Shown here one piece after another: positions 54,341-64,000 of a stretch of 64,000 bases of DNA (position 1 is the stretch's first letter; the number at the start of each line of letters is the position of its first letter). Location: the NCBI GenBank assembly GCA_014529385.2, contig CM043967.1, positions 8,272,501 to 8,336,500 on the forward strand, written 5' to 3'. The position numbers and the translations under genes were made by a program. A model generated the notes under the pieces. The model did not search any database, was not told the origin of the DNA, and was given only the letters and a program-made list of their open reading frames with translations. Origin of the DNA: Adiantum capillus-veneris (taxonomy: Eukaryota; Streptophyta; Polypodiopsida; Polypodiales; Pteridaceae).

Positions 54341-54612
54341 CCTCACTGGTACATGGAATGAGCTAGATGTGTTCAGATAACTATTCTAGGTTGGTACTAA
54401 GAACTAAAGATGTCAAATTTAGAGATTTGACGATTACTGGGAAACAAGATTGAAACTGGACTAGAAAACACTAGAACCAAAAGGTGAAATACTTGAACAT
54501 GAAAGACAAGACACTATAAAGAGAAGTAAAACTAACATTGGAAGTATATTTCAAATATGCAGAGTAGACTGGAGCATTTGATATTCCAAGAGTTGGCTTT
54601 GTCATAAAAGAA

Positions 54613-54654
<42 letters not shown>

Positions 54655-54874
54655 CAAAATGATTACAAGAGCATAAGTAGCTTTGGACATAGGCTAGTGT
54701 AGATTCTAGAGAGTCAAAATCTTACAAAATGAGTAATGGTTCCTATTTATAGGCTGTTGGTTGTGCACTATCAATTACTACGATAACTCACTGGTTACTG
54801 CTTCTAGGAACTTTCTTCATCTGCCAATCCAACTTGGGACTGGTTCGTGCCTTCTACATTCCTCCTCTCCTTTC
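54341..54874 (-). repeat. E9 3' LTR-like region and polypurine tract
   Basis: The plus strand ends CTTCTACA (54858), followed by TTCCTCCTCTCCTTTC (54859-54874), the minus-strand PPT. A TATA box CTATAAATAG (minus) lies at 54743-54752, and a (GA)n run at 54613-54651. The left edge is not determined and no partner LTR is in the window. Confidence 0.5.
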
Positions 54875-55520
54875 TTGAGTTTTGGTATACACCAAAATTT
54901 CCAGTAGATGACTTCCACACTATTTTTCACTTGCCCAGTGATGGTGTCAATAATGTTTCTCAGCTGCTTGTTATTTGTGTCAATAAGGTTTCTTAGCTCC
55001 TTGTTATTTGTGTCAATAAGGTTCTAAGTTTCTTGTTGTTTCTTTTGGATTTGAACAACCATCTCTCCTATGTCCGCATAGGACTCCAAAGGTGCTGGCT
55101 ATAGACAATCGTTGTCTTATACCATGCATCTCCCACTTCTTTAGTTGCCTCCTTGTTAGCACCCTCCGCCTGAAAAATAGTGGATTTCCTCACCCGGTGT
55201 CTGTCTAGAAAACCTTCTTCTTGTCAGGTGCCTTCTTCCTCTTAGACTCGTTCCTGGGATGCTTCATAAGTAGTGTTCAACATTTTCCTTTTGAATCTAT
55301 TTGAATAGTGCCTCTTGCTCCAGCTAGTCCTTCCTAACCGTTGTCATTTCAACTTCATAGGGTGTCAGCGCATCCCAAGTCTTCGTGTTAGCACATATAG
55401 GGTACATTTACCTCTTGTCAAACAAGTTTTGGACAGCTTGTGACAATAAGAGGCCGTATGCATCCATCCCTAAGGCAATGCCTGGTTACACTTGATGTGG
55501 TCTTCAAACAAAATCTTGGT
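54875..55520 (-). pseudogene. E9 ORF3, C-terminal part
   Basis: Stop-interrupted minus-strand coding text continuing the ORF3 found right of E8. It includes three 33-bp repeats (54944-55040), each translating to an 11-residue NLIDTNNKELR-like unit, a likely helical repeat. It lies directly before the PPT, as ORF3 does in E3 and E6. Confidence 0.5.
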
Positions 55521-55839
55521 TGTTAAGATAGGCATGTCCTTCTTCTTCTACTGTGGAAAACACCTCTACATGTGCATATTATTTGTTATTGGCATTTTTC
55601 CTCTAAGTTGTAAGCTTCTAAGAAGGGCCAAATGGACAGTTATCAACGAGATAGCCACTCCAGCTTTGTACATAAATAAAGTCCAAGCCTATGTTGTACA
55701 TTACTCTATGCTAAAAGTATTACTAGCCTTTTTTGTGTATTGAGACCACTTTTCAGAAGTGTGTTCTTCTCTCTCTACTATCTGAGCTATGGTTGCTCTA
55801 GCCTTCAATCCACCTTGAGTCCATTGCATCCATCCCCTA
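55521..55839 (+). repeat. E8 5' LTR
   Basis: Begins TGTTAAGATAGG; matches 58298-58620 (TGTTGAGATGGG...CCTACA). The terminal CA is lost in this copy. Contains CTTTGTACATAAATAAAG in both copies, a candidate TATA/poly(A) region. Confidence 0.92.
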
Positions 55840-55851
55840 TAGTATCAGAGA
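55840..55851 (+). promoter_or_regulatory. E8 primer binding site, mutated
   Basis: TAGTATCAGAGA against the standard TGGTATCAGAGC; two substitutions, immediately after the LTR. Confidence 0.7.
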
Positions 55852-56969
55852 TTTGGTACAAGGTCGTGAAGGCAAAGAAGATTCTGCAGATAATTGGTGA
55901 AGAAGAGAAAGAGTGGCTGGGCTTGGGAGTCTTGGAGAAGAAGGAGTAGCATCCCCTTTGAGTCAGCGTAAAGAACTGTTGGTGGACAGAGCTTGGGTTT
56001 TGACATCTAGCTCGACATTTAGCCCATTCTGGTGTGTGTAAATACCCCATACAAATGAGGGATTAGCTGAGAAGGAGTTATGTGGAAAAATTAGCACCAA
56101 ACGGCAGCTCTTTAAGGCCAATACAATGCTTTCCTCATACATACACAAGCAAGCAAAGCACTCACCTCTACGCTTGATATGCGGTGCTACTTTTGAGCAA
56201 GGTACCGGTATCTCTAGTGTGAGAGGGATGGCTATCGGTGGAAAGAAGTTCCCCCTCAGGAGCAAGAACTGCAGCCCTTGGTCGTGATTTGCTGCAATGC
56301 TGGGTTTAAGCTTCACAGTACTGATGATTTCAAAAACACACACACACACACACACAGATAGTCCTGCAACTCAAGGGGTAGATCATATTCATGATCAGGC
56401 TTCACGGATGTAAGCACAAGAGTGGGGCGACCTCAGTTAAAGCCTCAAATCAATCAAAACCTGAAGAACACCATCGCATCTCCCTGGACGGTATCTGCTT
56501 GCCTTTGTTATTTTCTGATATTCAAATTCGTCAACTCCTTGTAAAAATAAAAAAGGGTGAATCTCATTTACAAATGATCGCCCATCCCTTAGCTCACTGA
56601 ACACCCTTAAGCGGCGTATCCCACATGCATGGCAAAGTCTCGTGGCAACTCGACAACATCGACAACACTCTCCGCAACACATGCCAAGCGACAATCTCTT
56701 TTGTTTAACCCATTTTCTGTACAAAGTTTTTAAGCTTTTGTAAATTGCTACAAAGTAGCTAGAGCCTCACAAAGTGCAAAGCAGATATTCAAAGCTCTCT
56801 CTTGATTTCAAGACTAAGTTCTTTTTGTGAAGAGGTACTTTGCAAAATCCTATTTGCAAAGAGTGACTTCACAATTAGGCATAATCCCACATTCATACCA
56901 TCTCTTGTAAAGGGCAAGACACTGCCATAGAGAGAGTATCTCTATTGATATGACCGAGACCCTCCGCGT
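55852..56969 (+). other. E8 leader
   Basis: About 1.1 kb without a recognised gene, long for a copia leader. A (CA)n run at 56337-56357. Part may be inserted sequence. Confidence 0.45.
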
Positions 56970-57536
56970 TTGCAACCACTTTGCATCATGGGAGAGGAGG
57001 GGATTGAAAAATTCAATGGGGACGGTTCCCACACTTGGCAAACCAAGCTGCAAGGATACCTTATGAAAAAGCAACTATGGTCTGTTGTAAAACCAAGGGT
57101 AAGCAAACCATCCACTTCTATTGAAGGCACTCTCACTAGGGCCCAAATTGCACAAGCACAAGCTAAAGATGAACAGGCACTCGGCATAATTATCACATCA
57201 CTTCACGATAATTATGTGCATTTTATAGATAGCTGCACCACTGCAATCCAGGAACATAACTTTGGTGCTAAACAAAAGCAGTGCAAGATTAGCTTAAAGA
57301 AAAATCTTTACAAACTTACTATGCTTCAAGAGGAGGATGTTTCAAGCCTGGTTAACAAACTAATAAGCATAATCACACAACTCACTTACATTCAGTGCCA
57401 AGTCTTGCAAGAAGATCAAGTCGCTGTGCTCATGAGTGCTCTACCTGAAAGTTTTGACAACATAGTCACAGTCTTAGAGCAAAAGGAACCCATACCATCT
57501 TTGCAATATGTTACAGGGGCAATCCATGAAGAATAA
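56970..57536 (+). CDS. E8 copia-type gag
   Basis: 188 codons from ATG 56970; the second ATG at 56988 (MGEEGIEKFNGDG) fits the usual copia gag start better. Contains the W-Q-T-K-L-Q block of the UBN2-type gag core, ALGIIITSLHDNYVHFI, and LVNKLISIITQL...LMSALPESFDNIV. Such proteins form the particle. Ends at TAA 57534, after which the frame reopens to KNKKKSES. The longest undamaged ORF of this element. Confidence 0.8.
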   Translation: MQPLCIMGEEGIEKFNGDGSHTWQTKLQGYLMKKQLWSVVKPRVSKPSTSIEGTLTRAQIAQAQAKDEQALGIIITSLHDNYVHFIDSCTTAIQEHNFGAKQKQCKISLKKNLYKLTMLQEEDVSSLVNKLISIITQLTYIQCQVLQEDQVAVLMSALPESFDNIVTVLEQKEPIPSLQYVTGAIHEE

Positions 57537-57629
57537 AAGAAAAATAAGAAGAAATCTGAATCAGTGGGAGGAGCTTATTTTACTATGTGTAAAACTACCA
57601 TATCACGTGCGTTCAAGCCATGTTTGTAA

Positions 57630-57835
57630 AACACCTTATCTGTGAATTTTGTTAGAAATATAATGTACCGTTTTATTTTAAAATCTGCAAGTTTTTTTCA
57701 AATTTGAAAAAATAATACCCTTTTGTATATATATTTCTGTAAGTTTCAATAAATTTAAATACCCTTCTGTTGAACTCACATGATAGGTTACATTTTTATT
57801 AGGTAACCTCCCCGGGATTTTACATAATCATCATC
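57630..57835. other. AT-rich insert between E8 gag core and zinc knuckle
   Basis: Very AT-rich, with several AATACCC phrases. Its right end has AGGTTA/TAACCT arms (57786-57810). No coding frame, while coding text lies on both sides, so it is probably an insertion. Confidence 0.5.
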
Positions 57836-57869
57836 ATCTAGGGCATCATCATCATCACCTAGATCAGAA

Positions 57870-58040
57870 AACAAGAAGTGTTATGAGTGTGCCAATCCTG
57901 GAAACTTCTCCAAGGACTGCTATAAGAACACGTATTGTAGCAATTGCGTCATCAAAGGTCATCCACCATCAAATGCCAAGGAAGCAACAACAAAGACAAA
58001 AGTGGAGTCAACCTTGCAGATGAAGAGGATGGAGATGTAG
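57870..58040 (+). pseudogene. E8 gag zinc-knuckle end
   Basis: KKCYECANPGNFSKDCYKNT: a CCHC knuckle with Asn replacing His. A second cluster, CSNCVIKGH, follows. Ends at TAG 58038; no pol domains follow before the LTR. Confidence 0.75.
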
Positions 58041-58153
58041 CTCAACAGGCAAAGAATTGTCTCCAAGTGTGTGCCTCCCCCAACTAATTTTGCAATTATA
58101 CTAATGTACTATAAATGGCCTTCCACCTTCTTTGTTTAAGGGGAGGATTTCTT

Positions 58154-58297
58154 AGTCTGTGTGACACCATATGATGAGACCACTCAGTCTATGTGACTTC
58201 AATCTATGTGGCTACCTCGGTCTGTGTGACTATTAGCCTGTGTGGCTTTAGGTCTCGATTCAGCTTCATTTAGTATAGTCCATGCCTAAGGGGAGGT
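58154..58297 (+). repeat. E8 3' untranslated repeats and polypurine tract
   Basis: Five imperfect copies of GTCTGTGTGAC within 58154-58247, then AAGGGGAGGT (58288-58297) directly before the LTR's TG. Confidence 0.8.
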
Positions 58298-58620
58298 TGT
58301 TGAGATGGGCATGTCCTTCTTCTTCTACTGTGGAAAACACCTCTACATGTGCATACTATTTGCTATTGGCATTTTTCCTATAAGTTGTAAGCTTCTAAGA
58401 AGGGCCACATAGAGATTCATCAACCAGATAGCCACTCCAGCTTTGTACATAAATAAAGCCCAAGCCTATGTGGTACATTACTCTATGCTAAAAGTATTAC
58501 TAGCCTTTTTTGTGTATTGAGTCCACTTTTAAAAATTGTGTGTTCTTCTCTCTCTACTTTCTGAGCTATGGCTTCTCTAGCCTTCAAGACACCTTGAGCC
58601 CATTGCCTCCATCCCCTACA
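58298..58620 (+). repeat. E8 3' LTR
   Basis: TGTTGAGATGGG...CCCCTACA, partner of 55521-55839. Confidence 0.93.
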
Positions 58621-61600
58621 TTGGCCATTTCTCTAAATTGTGGTTCAGAGCTTGCCTTACTTGCTAGTTCCTTCTCTAAAATTTTAGGGGCCTCAATTGT
58701 TAGCTGTAGAAGCTGATTTGTAATGGGAATGAGCCATTTGATCTAAATTTTCCACTGGCCCATTAACAACTGGAATCTACATAGCTCCACCCTAAACTCA
58801 CTAGCCACAGTCTTGTGCTGTGAATCTTGTACTACTCGATTCCATGCCAGCCATTCTTCAATTGCCTCTTAATACCATGTTCAAAACCCATCAACTATTT
58901 CCAGATATTGGTTTTAATCTCATGGCTTCTTGTGAGGTGGAAATAGGGTTGGAAAGAACCGAGGCAATTCAGATTCCTTAACTGGAATGGCATAGAGAAA
59001 ATCTGGAGAGTCAGGGACAAATTGAAAAAAAATTAGCATTGTTTGATTTTCTTGTTGCATAATTTTCCTTGTAAGTCTAACAAATTGAAATAGACACTTG
59101 AGCTGTGTTTCTTGCTCTCTAAGAGACATCCTATCTAGAGTCCTCTGGTACTGGCCTCACTGAATTGTATAAGGTCCTTAACTCTGGGATGCAATACTCC
59201 TCCAACACTCTGCATTTGAATGAGCACATCCTTTAATTGGCACATCTGATCTCCTTCATACACTGGTATGTGGGGTTGTTGTCTAGGATTATTTCCACGT
59301 TAAGTCCCAGTGACCTAAGATATGTTGTGGTTAATTCTGTAGCTTTGAGATGCACTACTCTATCATTGCTAACGAGGTCCCATTCTGGAATCCTTTCCAA
59401 CACTTGAACACATCTCGAGGGTTGCACTGTGTAATCATGTTAATGTATAATTTGAGTTCAAAAGGAGGGGTTTTTAAATGCAAAAAAAATGCAATTTAAT
59501 AGAGAAACATTAAAATAAGGGGGTTTTATATTCAATTTTGGAAAAATTTCCTAAAATAAGGGGTCGTTTTATTCATTTAGACACGTTAAAAGAGGGGGTT
59601 TTTAAATACCCCACGAACGTGCATTGTATAGGGGGTACTGCAAAATGAACCCCGCGAACGTGCATTGTAGAGGAGGTACTGCATAGTGAACCCCGCGAAC
59701 ACATACATGGTGAGCTGGTAGTTGACATATGGTATGCTCATGATAACTAAATGACTTCTAGTCTGCCACCATGCGTCTGGATCCTACATAAAGCATCTAA
59801 AATCTCTCTAGATCTGAGTACATTAAATCATCTTACAAAAATTGATCAATTTGAAGACTTTTTGCTCTTCGTAGACTTTTATTAAGTGCTAGCAGTTCAG
59901 TGAATTTGGTAGGATTAAAATCCAAATTAGTAATTCATAGCACAACTTTCCCTTTATTTGAAGTTGAATCCACTTGATCTTGTTGTGCCCCAATTTTTTG
60001 TTGTGAATTTGGATGGTCTCCTATTGGTGGGTCATGCTCTTTTGCTTGGTTTCCTATTGTTTGATTTGAAGGTGCATTCCCCGTTGATGTGCCCCAAACA
60101 AATGCTCCTATGTTATACCCAGTGGCTCCATCTTCATCATTATCATCATTGTCAGGTTTCTTCTAATGTTGTTGATCTTAATCCTGTTTTGTACCATCCT
60201 CTTCCTCATAATCATCCTCCTTCTCTTCCTGGTTGTCAATGAAGTCCATGATAGCTTCTTTGGCCAGTGTAGTAGTGTATTGTGCTGCTTTTTCTTTGAG
60301 TTTGGCATGGACTGTCTCAATAAAAGCTTCAAGATCAGATACATTAAGGGTTAAATACCCATTCTTATCCTCAATCTGCACTAGACTATGATAGATGTAT
60401 TTCTTGGATACGGCCTCCTTTGTTACTTGATGTGTTTTGAATAAACCCCTAAAATCCGATCTTTTGGCTCCCAACAGTGTCTGGTAGCGATCAACATACC
60501 TTAGAGTATCTTCCTTTTATTCTTGAATAATCCTGTTTTCCTAGAGAAGTTTGTGGATTTTCTTTTTCAGTGATTCTTTCTCCCTCATGTTTTGTTGTTC
60601 TTGTATCTAGATGGCCAGGTTTTTGGTTGCTCTATTTGCCTTCTCCTCCCTAAGTTTCTTTAGCTCATCTTGGGCATGTTGAAGTTCTAGTTGCAGTTGC
60701 ACTGGTAGTGGAGCTGGAGGTTTGAGACTCCATCATTTTTCCAATAGCATTGCCTACTACTGTATTCCAGCCCAATTGAATTGTTGTTGCAAAGCCCTGA
60801 GTGATTACCTCTGGATATGTGGTCTCTGTTTCATAAGCTGTCACTGGAAATGGATATGACAAAGCAGATCTGTCTAGTTTATTTATCACCAATATTCCTT
60901 GGAGAGGTGCTATTTGTAGCCTTTGTAGTCGTGCTACTAGCTTCTGATATCGAGCTTCCTGAAGCCTAATTGACCATTGTAGTTCTGGTGGCTTTAGTTT
61001 GTTGGGTAGGAGTGTTAGTGCAATCAACTTGTGCCTGTGTTTCTTGTTTGGATTGCTCAGTGGTCTTTGTACTCACTAGTTTTTGAGTTCTTGATTTAAA
61101 TCCCTTGATTAAATCTAATGATCTGGGCTTTTTAGCAGTAGAACCAAAATCCATATCAGTAGTTGGATGCTTCTCCCCTACCAACTCTTTGCCTTTACCT
61201 TTGTCCTCTGTTGGTTTTGATGAATTTTCCTTTCTTTGTGACCCAATTTGTTGTGAGTCAGTTTGTCTTTCTTCATGGCAAGAATCTAAGTTGATTTTTT
61301 TAGCTCTAGAAGCATCCACCCTATCCCATATTGTGTTGATAATGGCAAGTACTGTGGGTTGAGTCGCCCAATATACAAACTATCAGACATACCACACTTT
61401 GAAAAGGCTTCTACATTTAGCCTTGATAGTTTGTTGTGTGACACTGCTAAACAAAAACTTGCAATATTGATATTAGCTTCTGGATCTAAGATTTTGGCTA
61501 AGAGAATTGCAAGCCAATTTCTTAGAGAGACATGTAGGGTTGGTTGATGGTCTCAGCCATGAGCATGTATAATGTTGTGTGTTACAGCGCTGCCACTAGA

Positions 61601-62260
61601 ATTCCTTGAGCCCCATGTTTTCTTTCTTCCTAGCGTGATTGTCTTCTTTCAGATACTGGTTGATCTCTTTAGCAGTCCACTGGTATGTATTTTTGGTCAT
61701 TGGGAATTTTGTAAATTTGAGCTAATATACTAGCAGCCAGTTCTAATGTGCAGCCTTGAATTACTACAGTACTTTTTTCATCCTTATACATATTGAGCAC
61801 CTGCTACATAATTTGCCCATTAAAAGGAAGTGTTGCAGCTTCTCTAATCACCTTTATGTCCCATAACTTGAGCAATTTTTTCTCACTTTTTTGGAATTCA
61901 TACTTTGTTATCTTGTTGTGGGTATGATACCTAGTGACTCCTTAAGGATCTCTGTTTGAGCTTGCATTGTGTCCACAGACTCCCTCATATACTGTGACGT
62001 CCTTTCTACCCATGCACAATTCATACAAAGAGGTATCAATTGAAGAACACTTACTTGTTGTAGATATAGTGAATGAGTAGTTGAAGGAGTAGTGTGGCAT
62101 GTTGGGTATGGTTATGGTTGAAGGGGTTAGGCTCTACAAAGGGGAAGCAGGTTGCAGTGGATCGAACACACTATCTGCGGGTGGAGGAGAAAATGGTGCC
62201 AAAGGTTGTAAGTAAATTGTAGATGGGCAAACCCGTCGCATAGTTATATGTATTCTTGCC
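58621..62260 (-). pseudogene. E9 ORF3, N-terminal to central part
   Basis: Starts near 62260 and is readable with many breaks; open stretches 61319-60966, 61027-60665, 60474-60178, 59427-59233 and 59129-58920. Near 61780-61700 it reads STVVIQGCTLELAASILAQIY, aligning with E6 ORF3 MIVITEKVVKVALDIS. A Lys/Thr/Gln-rich charged region (61320-60980), coiled-coil text, the acidic NQEEKEDDYEEEDG (about 60215) and EWDLVSNDRVVHLKATELTT (about 59380) follow in the same order as in E6. It is cut by E8 and continues at 55520. Function unknown. Confidence 0.6.
59460..59710. repeat. G-rich repeats and a 41-bp tandem repeat inside E9 ORF3
   Basis: Two and a quarter copies of a 41-bp unit (59609-59649, 59650-59690, partial 59691-59700), each starting CCCC[AG]CGAACGTGCATTG. 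They are preceded by four spaced variants of AATAAGGGGGTTTTTAAAT (59462-59607). The surrounding ORF3 frame is lost over this stretch, so it is an insertion. Confidence 0.85.
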
Positions 62261-62563
62261 ATGACGCCCCACTACCTGGACGCCCTTGATCTCAACGCTC
62301 TACTTGTGATGTGTCAAACATGCATTGGCTTCTATGGTTAATCATTACTAGAGAGATTCGCTTTGAGATTTGGTTCAATCTCCACTTGTAGCTAGCTAGG
62401 ATTTTAAATGGTTTGTTTATTTTGGACTGGACTGGTTGGGTCATTGATGCTGGTTCAAGACTGGACTAGTGACTCACTGTTACTCGTACTAGTACTACAG
62501 AGAAAAAATCTAGTAGTTCCCCTTCTGGTCCTGGTTTTGGGTGTGGGTTTGGATCACCTTTTG

Positions 62564-63913
62564 ATTTTAACACTAGAATGGTAACCTAACAGGACATAAA
62601 AGTGTCCTTTCAGGGTTTTGGGAAAAAATTCCAAAACCATAGTAGATCCACTCATTTCGAAAAATCCTTTCGTGAGCTTATAGTTCAATAACTACTACAT
62701 ATGGAAAAAATGAGAAACTTGTAATTTTTCTCATCCCTTGGTCACTACAAGCCTCCAAAGTTGATGGACCAGTGCATTTTGCCCAAAACAGCAATTTCTT
62801 ACGGTTGATTGCATATAAATAAGACTAGGAATTTTTGTAGGACATGAGATAAAATGTCCCGTTAACTTCAATGGGTTGGTGACCAAAACATATGGTTGCT
62901 TTTACCTCACTAAATTTTTTTTGGTAAAAAAAAAGGTACAAAAAAGTTGCATTTTTGCCATTCTGCGGACCTATCATCAAAGTTTCTATAGTCACTCTCA
63001 ATACAAATACTATATACATGTTTTCTTAGTTTCCTTTGGGCCTTTGGATTCAAAAGGATCCATGGAGCATGTCAAAAGGATAATGGATCTTTTACAATTG
63101 GAACCTTGGGGACAATGATAAAGTGCTAAATACAGCAAACATAAAAAAATTGGGTTTAGCATTATGACCTCTAGAAAACCATAAAAACTACTCAATATCT
63201 AGCCAAGTTTGTAGTCTATGATTAGATATGGTTACTACCTACAAAATACACACAATTGGCCTAAGAAACTAGAAATATTGAGAAAGTTATACTTGCTACT
63301 CTAAAATGTATCGTATTCTTCAGCAATCAAAAAACTCAACCATCATCATATACTATGCTATATAGCATATTAGGTCCCCCAAAACTCAAGGAAGATTAGC
63401 TTTATGTTATACTGTACACTTACACAATCAAAATTGAATTTGGATATCAAGAAACCCACCAAAAAAATCATGAAAGTGCTAATTTTGGCCAAAAAACAGG
63501 ATTATGCAATTCTTATAAATTGGTCATAACTTTCAATTTTAACACTTAGCTCTCCCTACAAGCATCAAAACATGTTGAGAACTATGAAGGCCTAACCTCT
63601 AGCCATCTAACCTCACCAACATAAAGTTTAGAGTGGTATAGTTGCCAAAAATTGAAAAAAGGCCAAAAACAGGACCCGTTTTTTCACACATTTTAGGTTC
63701 AAAAATGTTGTGCAGGAGTAAGGTTAATGGTGAGATCGATACTCAAAAAAATATGCTAAGTTTTTTTCAGCTCATAAGGCAACCTTGTGGATATATAGCA
63801 CATAGAAATTCATTTTCATACTCTTCACATAATTTAAGCAAAATGGTCACTTAACAGAACACAAAAGTGTCCAAGGACATAAAAGTGTCCTGTTACCATT
63901 CTAGTGTTAAAAT
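62564..63913. mobile_element. TIR element with CACTA-type ends, non-coding
   Basis: Ends are a 22-bp perfect inverted repeat, ATTTTAACACTAGAATGGTA plus AC (62564-62585 and 63892-63913). Next to it, AGGACATAAAAGTGTCCT occurs at 62591-62608 and 63874-63891, with further variants at 62842 and 63855. CACTAG...CTAGTG fits CACTA-type termini. The flanks 'TAA' and 'TTA' do not form a clean 3-bp duplication. About 1.35 kb, no transposase: a deletion derivative or MITE-like element. Confidence 0.75.
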
Positions 63914-64000
63914 AGTAGAGCTTGATCTTGGCCCCATTATAAACTCCTGGAAACAGTAGACCAGCTAAATCCTTGAGTCTTACTGTTCCATTTGAAAATA
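63914..64000. other. Right edge, unassigned
   Basis: Nothing recognised. It may continue the sequence interrupted by the TIR element (62261-62563), which should be the leader of E9 ORF3. Confidence 0.3.

Larger units (their letters stand above)
55521..58620 (+). mobile_element. E8: small gag-only Ty1/copia element
   Basis: Two short LTRs (319 and 323 bp), a Met-type PBS with two changes, copia gag, one zinc knuckle, and a PPT. No protease, integrase, RT or RNase H, so it was non-autonomous and depended on a full element. Flanks TTGGT (55516-55520) and TTGGC (58621-58625) match 4 of 5, a probable mutated target-site duplication. It lies in the opposite orientation inside E9 ORF3. Confidence 0.88.

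Noticed and set aside
56437-56724. Minus ORF in the E8 leader
   Set aside because: No similarity recognised and no support beyond length.
1-64000. Host genes, tRNA and rRNA genes
   Set aside because: No ORF with a host-protein domain, no intron-exon pattern tied to a known gene, and no tRNA cloverleaf or rRNA segment noticed on reading; a tRNAscan or Rfam run would be decisive.

Overview
This is plant nuclear DNA made almost entirely of decayed, nested mobile elements. I see no host protein gene, tRNA, rRNA or CRISPR array. The plant assignment rests on Ty3 elements primed by initiator-Met and Asp-type tRNAs, Ty1/copia gag, a LINE remnant, a CACTA-like element, long GA/CT microsatellites and heavy nesting. 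A large-genome vascular plant such as a fern or gymnosperm is a guess; the species cannot be read from the sequence.

Layout. 1-1287: unassigned. 1288-2517: LINE remnant (+), cut by element E2. E2 (2518-10889, +): Ty3 element with a chromodomain-like end, Met-type PBS, broken gag-pol and a 3' LTR missing its last ~400 bp. E3 (about 29560 down to 10890, -): Ty3 element interrupted by E4 and by a solo LTR (25815-26879, perfect 5-bp TSD). E4 (11996-20119, +): related Ty3 element that has lost RT, RNase H and most of integrase. 29.6-37.4 kb: two tandem arrays (96/192 bp, and AT-rich) and a gag fragment of another Ty3 lineage (E7, -). E6 (37409-about 53204, -): the most complete element, with LTR, Asp-type PBS, gag, protease, RT, RNase H, integrase, a second protease-like ORF and a large extra ORF ('ORF3'). 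53.2-54.9 kb: LTR-like sequence. E9 (54.3-62.3 kb, -): another copy of ORF3, split by a small gag-only Ty1/copia element E8 (55521-58620, +). 62564-63913: TIR element with CACTA-type ends.

Main signal. E3, E4 and E6 share an architecture I cannot match to a described family. Their untranslated leaders consist of degenerate repeats of about 275-295 bp, many units carrying a perfect or near-perfect 20-28 bp palindrome. The palindrome differs between elements (half-sites AGACATCCTACG in E6, ACATGGATC in E3, GTAAATAATTG in E4), while part of the repeat scaffold is shared. E6, and apparently E3, have two such arrays: one before gag and one before ORF3. A polypurine tract like the terminal one lies just upstream of the second array. 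This suggests a two-module retroelement (leader-gag-pol-PR2-PPT, then leader-ORF3-PPT-LTR). ORF3 recurs in E3, E6 and E9. A second retropepsin-like domain follows integrase and lacks the canonical D-[ST]-G in every copy.

All coding regions carry stops or frameshifts, so every element looks dead. Boundaries were read by eye; LTR termini with TG/CA and an adjacent PBS or PPT are firm, while ORF ends across frameshifts are approximate.
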